NCBI GenBank assembly: GCA_948514425.1
Contig: CAOQYN010000037.1
Coordinates: forward strand, 1 to 5,539
From: an uncultured Candidatus Saccharibacteria bacterium
Lineage (GTDB): Bacteria > Patescibacteriota > Saccharimonadia > Saccharimonadales > Saccharimonadaceae
Length of the DNA: 5,539 nt
Direction: 5' to 3'
Every line of letters starts with the position of its first letter. Position 1 is the stretch's first letter. Below the pieces are notes generated by a model, which was given only the letters and a program-made list of their open reading frames with translations, had not been told where the DNA came from and searched no databases. Positions 1 to 5,537 of this stretch are shown here, in pieces. The position numbers and the translations under genes were made by a program.

Positions 1-83
1 CCACCCGTCAGGCAGCAACTCTCGTTGGGTCGCTTTCCCCCTCCGCTGGCTCAATCAAATACTTATATCCAACTTCAGTAAAT
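1..83. other. No confident gene; left-edge flank of gyrA terminator
   Basis: This stretch is more GC-rich than the intergenic DNA at the other end of the window. All three plus-strand frames are open from the edge; one of them ends at a TAA at 79-81, just before the hairpin at 96-124, so the tail of a convergent gene lying mostly outside the window is possible. I recognise no family in any of these translations. On the minus strand the only open pieces are short and lack a start with a ribosome binding site. A short hairpin (CAAC, loop TCTC, GTTG) sits at 16-27. Confidence 0.3.
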
Positions 84-124
84 CACAACAACAAACTGCC
101 CCTGCGCAACATGCTCAAGGGCAG
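84..124 (-). terminator. Rho-independent terminator of the gyrBA operon
   Basis: Read on the minus strand, CTGCCCTTG (124-116) pairs with CAGGGGCAG (104-96) in a 9-bp stem with one G-T wobble. After one mismatch, GCA/TGC adds three more pairs around a 3-nt loop. The stem is followed at once by TTTGTTGTTGTG, a T-rich though G-interrupted tail. It begins 22 nt past the gyrA stop codon, the expected place for the operon terminator. On the plus strand the same hairpin lacks a T tract, so it should work mainly for gyrA. Confidence 0.8.
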
Positions 125-146
125 CCTAGAATATCAGAACGAGCTA

Positions 147-2681
147 CTATTTCGTCTCTTCCTCATCTGGCAAAACAATTCCTAAACTAGCTACTGAATC
201 ACCATCATTCATCCGCATAATCCTCACCCCCTGCGCCGCTCGACCCAAAGTCGGAATTTCCTTCACCGCAACCCGAATCGCCTGCCCCTTATTCGACATC
301 ATAATCACCTCTGATGCCGCTGGATCCAAAGTATGTACCGCCACGATCGGACCAGTTTTTGCCGTCACGCTCGCCACCTTGATTCCAACACCACCCCGTT
401 TATGTACTGGGAAATTTTTCGCCTCTGTCGCCTTACCATAGCCATTAGCCGACATCACAAGCAACTTCTGTCCCTCATCTCTTACTATATCCATCCCCAC
501 AATTTCATCCTTCGGACGCAACCGGATACCGCGCACCCCTTTTGCACTCCGCCCCATACTGCGCACGTCTTTTTCGTTAAATCTCATCGCCTGACCCGCC
601 GAAGTCGATATAACAACATCATTCTCCCCTGTTGTCTCCTGAATCCACATCAATTCATCACCTTGATCAAGCTTAATCGCAATCATCCCGTTCGCACGCA
701 AATTCAAAAACTCTTTCACTGCTGTCTTTTTGATCGTGCCTTTCTTTGTCGTCATAAAGAGATATCCACTCGGATCCGCCCCCTGTTTGACGATACTCGT
801 CACCTTCTCATCTGGATGCATATTCAACAAATTCACCGCCGCTGTCCCCTTCGCCGTCAACGACGCTTGCGGCACCTCATAAGCTTTCATTCGGAAAATT
901 CTTCCTTGGTTCGTGAAGAAAAGCAAATAATCGTGCGAACTCGCTGTCACAATCTGAGCGATCACGTCTTCTTCTTTTGTAGTCATCCCCCGCTTACCTT
1001 TACCACCACGATTTTGTTTCTTAAAATCACTCTGCAACACCCGTTTCATGTAATTCTCAGTTGTCATCAAAATCACACTCTCTTCATCCGGAATCAGCTC
1101 TTCCTCTGAGAACTTCCCCACCTCATGATTCATAATCTTGCTTCGACGTTCATCGCCAAACTTATCTCTCATGGCAATCAACTCTTCTTTAACAACCCGC
1201 AGAATTTCGCTCTCACTCGCGAGAATCTTCTCATACTCCGCAATCTGCTTCAACAGCTCGTTCAGTTCATTCTCAATCTTATCCCGCTCGAGCCCTTGCA
1301 ACCTCCGTAGTTGCATTGCCAAAATTGCTGCCGCTTGAATCTCACTCAATCCAAACCGCTCCATCAACCGTTTGTCTGCATCATCATAGCTTTCGCGGAT
1401 CGTCTTAATCACCTCATCAATATGATCCAGCGCGATCTTCAAACCTTCAAGAATATGAGCGCGTTCTTTCGCCTTTCGCAAGTCATACTCCGTCCTTCGT
1501 CTCACTACCTTCTGTCGATGCTTAATAAACTCCGCCAGAATTTCTTTCAAACCAAGAATCCTTGGTTGCACACCATCTACCAATGCCAACATATTATAAT
1601 GGAACGTCGTCTGTAGCTGTGTCATCCGATACAACTGATTCAAAATCTTCTTCGGGAACGCGTCCTTCTTTAATTCAACTACCACTCGTATCTTGCCGCG
1701 CGCACTCTCATCTCTTGCATCAGCAATATGATCCAACTTTTTTGCAAGTACCAACTCGCGCACCTTTTCAATGAACCCTTCTTTGCTCATCCCATAAGGC
1801 ACTTCCGTAATCACAATCTGATAGCGACCATTTTTCTTCTCTTCAATATTTGCTACTGCCCGAATCGTCACCGATCCCTTACCTGTTGCATAAGCTTGTT
1901 TCATCGGCGCACCACCATACACCTCTGCCCCTGTTGGAAAGTCTGGTCCTTTTACATGCTGCATCAAACCGTCCAAACTAATCTCTGGATCATCAATTTG
2001 CGCAATCGTCGCGTTGATTACCTCTGTCATATTATGTGGCGGAATGTTTGTTGCCATACCAACCGCAATTCCCATCTGACCATTCAACAAAATATTCGGC
2101 ACCGCTGCTGGCAAAACTACTGGTTCCTGCTCACTGCCATCGAAGTTATCCCGAAAATCTACAGTTTCCTTTTCGATATCCGTCAAAAGCTCCGCCCCCA
2201 CCTTGTCCATTCGTGCCTCAGTATACCTTGACGCTGCCGCCTCATCACCATCCATCGAACCAAAGTTACCTTGCCCCTCGACCAATGTATAACGCATTTT
2301 CCAATTTTGCGCCAAGTTTACCATTGCATCATAAATCGACGAATCACCATGAGGGTGATATTTACCCATCACCTCACCTACAATACGCGCCGACTTCACC
2401 GTTGCATGCGGCGCTCGCCAACCATTTTTATTCATTGCATATAATATACGGCGATTCACCGGTTTCAAGCCATCTCGCACATCCGGCAATGCCCGATCAA
2501 TAATCACCGACATTGAGTAGCGCAAGAAATAACTTTCCATCGTACTCTCAACATCACGCTTTTCAACGCCGTCCACCACTTGTGCCTCAACTACTTCCCC
2601 CTCAACCGTCACATCTTTCTCGACTTCCTCTGGAGTATCCTGTGGCTTCATTTCTTTCATTTCATCGTTCTCCTTCACCAT
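147..2681 (-). CDS. gyrA: DNA gyrase subunit A
   Basis: Breakage-reunion and DNA-wrapping subunit of gyrase (type IIA topoisomerase, A2B2), which introduces negative supercoils using ATP hydrolysed by GyrB. The protein has 844 residues. An acidic extension of about 45 residues precedes the core, which begins at MESYFLRYSMSVI. Winged-helix motif HPHGDSSIYD lies at about 109-118, and the catalytic tyrosine is Tyr153 in SRYTEAR. The coiled-coil tower and exit gate follow to about residue 520. The C-terminal beta-pinwheel opens with the GyrA box QNRGGKG (556-562) and contains repeated blade motifs such as GRIFRMKAYEVP and GQAIRVAVKEIP. The GyrA box argues for GyrA rather than ParC. Ser114 and Asp118 correspond to E. 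coli Ser83 and Asp87, the quinolone-sensitive state. The ATG at 2679-2681 is chosen because GAAAGGAG lies 6 nt upstream. The stop is TAG. Confidence 0.98.
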   Translation of the reverse strand: MVKENDEMKEMKPQDTPEEVEKDVTVEGEVVEAQVVDGVEKRDVESTMESYFLRYSMSVIIDRALPDVRDGLKPVNRRILYAMNKNGWRAPHATVKSARIVGEVMGKYHPHGDSSIYDAMVNLAQNWKMRYTLVEGQGNFGSMDGDEAAASRYTEARMDKVGAELLTDIEKETVDFRDNFDGSEQEPVVLPAAVPNILLNGQMGIAVGMATNIPPHNMTEVINATIAQIDDPEISLDGLMQHVKGPDFPTGAEVYGGAPMKQAYATGKGSVTIRAVANIEEKKNGRYQIVITEVPYGMSKEGFIEKVRELVLAKKLDHIADARDESARGKIRVVVELKKDAFPKKILNQLYRMTQLQTTFHYNMLALVDGVQPRILGLKEILAEFIKHRQKVVRRRTEYDLRKAKERAHILEGLKIALDHIDEVIKTIRESYDDADKRLMERFGLSEIQAAAILAMQLRRLQGLERDKIENELNELLKQIAEYEKILASESEILRVVKEELIAMRDKFGDERRSKIMNHEVGKFSEEELIPDEESVILMTTENYMKRVLQSDFKKQNRGGKGKRGMTTKEEDVIAQIVTASSHDYLLFFTNQGRIFRMKAYEVPQASLTAKGTAAVNLLNMHPDEKVTSIVKQGADPSGYLFMTTKKGTIKKTAVKEFLNLRANGMIAIKLDQGDELMWIQETTGENDVVISTSAGQAMRFNEKDVRSMGRSAKGVRGIRLRPKDEIVGMDIVRDEGQKLLVMSANGYGKATEAKNFPVHKRGGVGIKVASVTAKTGPIVAVHTLDPAASEVIMMSNKGQAIRVAVKEIPTLGRAAQGVRIMRMNDGDSVASLGIVLPDEEETK

Positions 2682-2687
2682 CTTCTA

Positions 2688-2695
2688 CTCCTTTC
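2688..2695 (-). promoter_or_regulatory. Shine-Dalgarno of gyrA in the gyrB-gyrA gap
   Basis: On the minus strand GAAAGGAG lies 6 nt before the gyrA ATG and directly after the gyrB TAA (2697-2699). The whole intergenic gap is 15 nt. It fixes the long GyrA start in preference to later in-frame methionines (residues 8, 11 and 48). It also suggests that ribosomes finishing gyrB reinitiate on gyrA, keeping the two subunits balanced; that coupling is inferred. Confidence 0.85.
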
Positions 2696-2696
2696 T

Positions 2697-4697
2697 TTAA
2701 AAGTCCAGCTCATCAAGGTCAACCGTTGCCGCCCCTGCCTGAATAAAGTTTTTCCTCAAGTCTACTTGATCACCCATCAACTTCGTGAATACAGCATCAC
2801 ATTTTTCTGCATCATCAATATGCACTTGTACTAAAATCCGATTCTCTGGATCCATCGTCGTCTCCCAAAGTTGCTTCGCATCCATCTCACCAAGACCCTT
2901 AAACCGGTTCTGTGCTGTATACCCCGCTTGCTTGAACCGTTCTTGGCTCTCATCAATCTTTGTACCCGCCTCACGACGTTCATTAATCTTTTCCGTTAAT
3001 TTTTTCTCCAGCGCCACTTCGTCGTACACATAGTCAATCTTCCGATTACTTCCAGTCCCCTTCGACAACCCAAAAAGTGGCGGCTTCGCTAAATACACAT
3101 GTCCTGCTTTAATCACTTCTGGCATATATCGGAAAAAGAAAGTCATAAGCAAAGTCGCAATATGCAACCCATCGACATCCGCATCCGTCATAAATACAAT
3201 CTTGTCATACCTCAGTCCACCAAGATCAAACTGATCACCTATCCCTACTCCAAGCCCTTTAATCAAACTCACCAGCTCTTGATTTGCCAGCATCTTGTCT
3301 AATCGCGCTCGCTCTGTATTTAATACCTTACCCCTCAAAGGCAAAACCGCTTGAATCTTCGGATTACGACCCTCCTTTGCGCTACCTGCCGCCGAATTAC
3401 CCTCTACGATAAACAGCTCACACTCACTACGGTCACGACTCGAGCAATCCGTCAACTTACTTGGCAGATTCAACCCCTCAAATGCGCCTTTGCGAATTAC
3501 ATTATCCCGTGCCGCTCTCGCCGCCTTCCGCGCCCGTGCCGCCAAGGTCGCCTTGCCGATAATCTTCTTTGCAATCGCTGGATTTTCTTCTAGATAGTAT
3601 CCGAAATATTCCGTCATTACCTTATCGACATAACCCCGAACTTCCGGATTACCTAATTTATTCTTCGTCTGCCCCTCAAACTGCGGATCTGGCAACTTCA
3701 CCAAAATCACCGCCGTCAAACCTTCCTTAATATCATCACCCGTCAAATTTGGTTCTTTTTCTTTCAACAAGCCATTCTTCCGCGCATAGTCATTCACCAC
3801 TCGCGTCATCGCCGTCCTAAACCCTACTACATGCATACCACCATCTGGCGTCAAAACATTATTCGCGAACGGCTTAATCGTCTCCGCATAAGTATCATTA
3901 TATTGTAACGCTACCTCAACTTCTGAATCCTCAATCTTTTTCTCGGTGTAGAAAATATCGTCCGCCAAGACTTCCTTCCCCTCATTCAATCGCCGTACAT
4001 AGCTCCGAATCCCACCCTCAAAGTAAAAACTCTCGCGCGCCCCACTTCGCTCATCACGCACCGCAATCAATATACCTTTCGTCAGATACGCTTGGTGACG
4101 TGCATAATTCACAATCCAGTTATAATCAAAAGTCGTCGTTTCCTTAAAAATCGCTGAATCTGGATAAAACGTAATTGATGTACCCGTACCCTTCGTTTCG
4201 CCAATTACTTCCAAACCCTTACCAACTGTTTTACCGCCATCTTCAAACTCTACATGATGCACCTTGCCATTCTTCCGAACCTCAGCAATCATTTTTGTAC
4301 TCAAGGCATTCACCACCGACGATCCCACGCCATGCAAACCTGAAGAAACCTTATACCCACCCCCACCAAACTTACCACCAGCGTTCAAGACCGTCAGCAC
4401 CGTCTCAAGCGTTGATTTTCCAGTCTTTGGATGAACATCCACTGGAATACCGCGACCGTCATCATCCACCCGAATCCCCCCATCTGCCAAGATCGTAATA
4501 TCAACTCGTGTACAAAACCCTGCAATCGCCTCATCAATCGAGTTATCCGCAATCTCTTTCAACAAATGATGTAGGCCGTCAAAACCCGTCGAACCAATGT
4601 ACATCCCCGGACGAATCCGAACGTGCTCCAAGCCCTCTAAAACCTGAATCTGCGAACTGTCATATTCTTGCCCATCACTTGTTTGTTTTGCTGACAT
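2697..4697 (-). CDS. gyrB: DNA gyrase subunit B
   Basis: ATPase and TOPRIM subunit of gyrase. The protein has 666 residues, close to the short B. subtilis-type GyrB, without the roughly 170-residue insertion of E. coli. The GHKL ATPase domain shows Glu48 (general base) and Asn52 in KEIADNSIDEA, Asp79 in DDGRGIP, the lid motif GLHGVG (120-125), and the transducer lysine in QTK (343-345). The TOPRIM domain has Glu432 in EGNSAAGSA and Asp505, Asp507 and Asp509 in TDADVDG. The tail carries FKGLGEM (599-605) and LWETTMDPENR. Two positions stand out: Asn434 where E. coli has Asp426, and Lys142 where E. coli has Arg136. The ATG is preceded by GAGG at a 7-nt distance. The gene lies 15 nt upstream of gyrA and ends in TAA. 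ParE is the alternative, but adjacency to a GyrA with a GyrA box favours GyrB. Confidence 0.97.
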   Translation of the reverse strand: MSAKQTSDGQEYDSSQIQVLEGLEHVRIRPGMYIGSTGFDGLHHLLKEIADNSIDEAIAGFCTRVDITILADGGIRVDDDGRGIPVDVHPKTGKSTLETVLTVLNAGGKFGGGGYKVSSGLHGVGSSVVNALSTKMIAEVRKNGKVHHVEFEDGGKTVGKGLEVIGETKGTGTSITFYPDSAIFKETTTFDYNWIVNYARHQAYLTKGILIAVRDERSGARESFYFEGGIRSYVRRLNEGKEVLADDIFYTEKKIEDSEVEVALQYNDTYAETIKPFANNVLTPDGGMHVVGFRTAMTRVVNDYARKNGLLKEKEPNLTGDDIKEGLTAVILVKLPDPQFEGQTKNKLGNPEVRGYVDKVMTEYFGYYLEENPAIAKKIIGKATLAARARKAARAARDNVIRKGAFEGLNLPSKLTDCSSRDRSECELFIVEGNSAAGSAKEGRNPKIQAVLPLRGKVLNTERARLDKMLANQELVSLIKGLGVGIGDQFDLGGLRYDKIVFMTDADVDGLHIATLLMTFFFRYMPEVIKAGHVYLAKPPLFGLSKGTGSNRKIDYVYDEVALEKKLTEKINERREAGTKIDESQERFKQAGYTAQNRFKGLGEMDAKQLWETTMDPENRILVQVHIDDAEKCDAVFTKLMGDQVDLRKNFIQAGAATVDLDELDF

Positions 4698-4703
4698 AGA
4701 GTT

Positions 4704-4708
4704 ACCTC
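4704..4708 (-). promoter_or_regulatory. Shine-Dalgarno of gyrB
   Basis: GAGGT on the minus strand, with its GAGG core 7 nt before the gyrB ATG, supports the chosen start. Confidence 0.75.
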
Positions 4709-4725
4709 AACTTATTTACCTCTAT

Positions 4726-4753
4726 ATTTTACCGCACTCCCCCTAAAAGTCAA
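4726..4753 (-). promoter_or_regulatory. Sigma70-type promoter of gyrBA
   Basis: On the minus strand, -35 TTGACT (4753-4748, 5/6 match) and -10 TAAAAT (4731-4726, 5/6 match) are separated by 16 bp. This predicts a start near 4719 and a leader of about 20 nt that contains the gyrB Shine-Dalgarno. The promoter sits in the 73-nt gap after the antitoxin stop codon, so gyrBA can be transcribed independently. A palindromic TGTACA lies just upstream of the -35 (4755-4760). No U-tract terminator separates the antitoxin gene from gyrB, so some read-through is also possible. Confidence 0.7.
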
Positions 4754-4770
4754 GTGTACAGGAGAGCAAG

Positions 4771-5088
4771 CTACAACTCGTCCCAAAGCTCTTCAAGCGC
4801 AATAAACCCTGCGTTCGGGTCCCCCTCTTCCTTCATACTCGCGCCCCCATCCTTCCTCACCGTACTCGGCAAAAACGGCATCCCCTTATCCCGTACCACC
4901 TGCGCCAAAAACATATTCAACGCCGCACTCGTACTAATCCCCATATCCTCAAAGATCTTCTCAGCCTTCTTCTTTTGCACCAACCGCGTCCGAAACGTTA
5001 TCGATGTCATTTTTTCCGTCGCCGCAACATGCTTAACCTCTTGAGACTTTTGTTCTACCCCTGTAGCTTCTTTTGCCTTTTTCACCAT
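4771..5088 (-). CDS. RelB/DinJ-family antitoxin, no toxin partner adjacent
   Basis: A predicted ribbon-helix-helix DNA-binding protein of 105 residues. Residues 1-26 are a Lys/Glu-rich extension. The RHH core begins at MTSITFRTRL (27-36, beta strand), followed by helix A (about 37-49) and helix B, STSAALNMFLAQVVRDKG (52-69), then MPF. This is the usual RelB/DinJ pattern. The C-terminal tail ends ALEELWDEL, resembling the toxin-binding end of DinJ/RelB proteins, so the antitoxin looks complete. Such proteins neutralise a RelE/YafQ-type toxin and repress their own promoter. No toxin gene follows: gyrB comes next after 73 nt with its own promoter. None is seen upstream either. ATG at 5086-5088 is preferred because GAGGG lies 7 nt before it; an in-frame GTG at 5089-5091 is only 4 nt away. 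Met27 (5008-5010) has only a weak ribosome site. Stop is TAG. Confidence 0.85.
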   Translation of the reverse strand: MVKKAKEATGVEQKSQEVKHVAATEKMTSITFRTRLVQKKKAEKIFEDMGISTSAALNMFLAQVVRDKGMPFLPSTVRKDGGASMKEEGDPNAGFIALEELWDEL

Positions 5089-5095
5089 CACTTTT

Positions 5096-5100
5096 CCCTC
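5096..5100 (-). promoter_or_regulatory. Shine-Dalgarno deciding the antitoxin start
   Basis: GAGGG on the minus strand lies 7 nt before ATG (5086-5088) and 4 nt before the overlapping in-frame GTG (5089-5091). The spacing favours the ATG. Confidence 0.7.
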
Positions 5101-5111
5101 TTCTTTTTACC

Positions 5112-5140
5112 ATTTTAATACAATATAAGTACAACTTCAA
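5112..5140 (-). promoter_or_regulatory. Core promoter of the antitoxin gene
   Basis: On the minus strand, -35 TTGAAG (5140-5135) and -10 TAAAAT (5117-5112) are separated by 17 bp. The predicted start near 5105 leaves a leader of about 17 nt holding the Shine-Dalgarno. Both hexamers fall inside units of the 11-bp array (units at 5108, 5119 and 5130), so a protein bound to the array would cover the promoter, as expected for autorepression. Confidence 0.6.
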
Positions 5141-5160
5141 TACAATAGCATTACATTTAC

Positions 5161-5173
5161 TGTACAATGTACA
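5161..5173. promoter_or_regulatory. Inverted repeat inside array 1, possible operator
   Basis: TGTACAATGTACA consists of two TGTACA palindromes flanking a single A, giving a dyad. It overlaps array units 5152 and 5163 and runs into the 8-bp palindrome ATGTACAT (5167-5174). The same palindrome recurs at 5277-5284 in array 2. Confidence 0.5.
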
Positions 5174-5187
5174 TACAATGTCTTACA
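5163..5187 (+). repeat. Long direct repeat, copy 1 (25 bp)
   Basis: This 25-bp segment matches 5273-5297 at 23 of 25 positions; the two differences are adjacent (5175-5176 versus 5285-5286). The copies are 110 bp apart, ten array periods, and both end with the same one-base phase slip. It is the best-conserved portion of the arrays. Confidence 0.85.
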
Positions 5188-5255
5188 AGTATTCAAAACT
5201 ACTATATTTACACATCAACATCAGTACATACATTGTTAATACATCTAACATACAA

Positions 5256-5264
5256 ATTATATCA
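5256..5264 (-). promoter_or_regulatory. Possible extended -10 promoter within array 2
   Basis: On the minus strand TGATATAAT is a perfect extended -10 element. No good -35 hexamer lies 16-18 bp upstream. If active, it would start near 5249 and give an antitoxin leader of about 160 nt that crosses array 1. In such AT-rich DNA a chance match is quite possible. Confidence 0.35.
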
Positions 5265-5272
5265 TACGTACA

Positions 5273-5297
5273 TACAATGTACATCAAATGTCTTACA
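5273..5297 (+). repeat. Long direct repeat, copy 2 (25 bp)
   Basis: Second copy of the segment at 5163-5187, 23 of 25 bases identical, forming the right end of array 2. Both copies contain TACAATGTACAT and end in AATGTCTTACA, apart from the two mismatches. Confidence 0.85.
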
Positions 5298-5491
5298 CAA
5301 TTTTCCCCCAAAATTCTTAAGTTTTTATAAATAAAAAGGTCACAAAAACCAATGGCACACCAAACAAATACCACAAAACTAACCAAAATCACCAATCAAT
5401 AGTAATTTTTAGCAATAACACACTCTTTTTATTTGTTCTTATCATACCACACCCAACCGCCTTTACACAAGCGTAATACCTAAAAAGGTTC

Positions 5492-5519
5492 ATTATAACT
5501 ATTTAGAACAACATGTAAA
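5492..5519 (-). promoter_or_regulatory. Strong sigma70-type promoter reading toward the antitoxin
   Basis: On the minus strand, -35 TTTACA (5519-5514, 5/6 match) and -10 TATAAT (5497-5492, perfect) are separated by 16 bp. The predicted start is near 5485. No gene with a ribosome site follows for about 400 nt until the antitoxin, so its product is either a long leader or an unrecognised small RNA. Confidence 0.5.
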
Positions 5520-5537
5520 AATGTAGTTGGTTACATT
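5520..5537. repeat. Inverted repeat at the right edge
   Basis: AATGTA (5520-5525) and TACATT (5532-5537) are perfect inverted arms around 6 nt, immediately upstream of the -35 of the edge promoter. The arms use the same TGTA/TACA core as the 11-bp arrays, so it may be a binding site for the same protein; that link is inference. Confidence 0.4.

Larger units (their letters stand above)
5108..5194. repeat. Array 1: 11-bp phased TACA units over the antitoxin promoter
   Basis: On the plus strand, units start at 5108 (TACC) and then with TACA at 5119, 5130, 5141, 5152, 5163 and 5174, each exactly 11 bp apart. One more TACA, at 5184, is one base early. Consensus on plus is TACAA followed by six variable bases; on minus it reads TTGTA. 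Only the first 4-5 bases are kept, which is typical of a repeated protein-binding site in helical phase rather than of a recent tandem duplication. The block overlaps the -35 and -10 elements of the antitoxin gene. Confidence 0.8.
5229..5297. repeat. Array 2: second block of 11-bp phased TACA units
   Basis: Units at 5229, 5240, 5251 and 5273 begin with TACA; those at 5262 (TCAT) and 5284 (TCAA) are degenerate. A final TACA at 5294 is one base early, as at the end of array 1. The first unit lies 110 bp (10 x 11) from 5119, so the two blocks keep the same helical register across a 34-bp gap (5195-5228). That gap holds TACA at 5209 and 5225, out of phase. GTACAT-ACA-ATGTAC (5268-5282) is a perfect inverted repeat within the block. 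Confidence 0.75.

Noticed and set aside
1..83. Tail of a convergent plus-strand protein or structural RNA
   Set aside because: Three frames are open but none is recognisable, and no tRNA or tmRNA end is apparent. Too little sequence is present to support a call.
333..1109. 258-codon plus-strand open frame opposite gyrA
   Set aside because: It is antisense to well-conserved gyrA codons, its translation is rich in His, Arg, Cys and Leu with no recognisable domain, and it has no ribosome site. It is a shadow of the real gene, as are the other plus-strand frames opposite gyrA and gyrB.
4737..4766. Terminator between the antitoxin gene and gyrB
   Set aside because: On the minus strand CTCTCC and GGGGAG can form a six-pair stem with one wobble, but the loop is long, no T tract follows, and the segment overlaps the gyrBA promoter.
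5108..5297. CRISPR array
   Set aside because: Units are only 11 bp with a conserved core of 4-5 bases; there are no long identical repeats or spacers of 25-40 bp.
5073..5330. 85-codon plus-strand frame across the arrays
   Set aside because: It starts inside the antitoxin gene on the opposite strand, has no ribosome site, and is made of Tyr/Ile/Asn/Thr residues dictated by the TACA repeats.
5183..5395. 70-codon hydrophobic minus-strand frame that could be a small membrane toxin
   Set aside because: It begins with TTG without a Shine-Dalgarno and runs through the 11-bp arrays. Its hydrophobicity follows from the G/T-rich strand (Val, Leu, Phe, Cys codons).
5200..5475. Chromosomal origin with DnaA boxes
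   Set aside because: Strings such as ATTTACACA, TCTTACACA and CTTTACACA each differ from TTATNCACA at two positions, and no dnaA or dnaN gene is in view.
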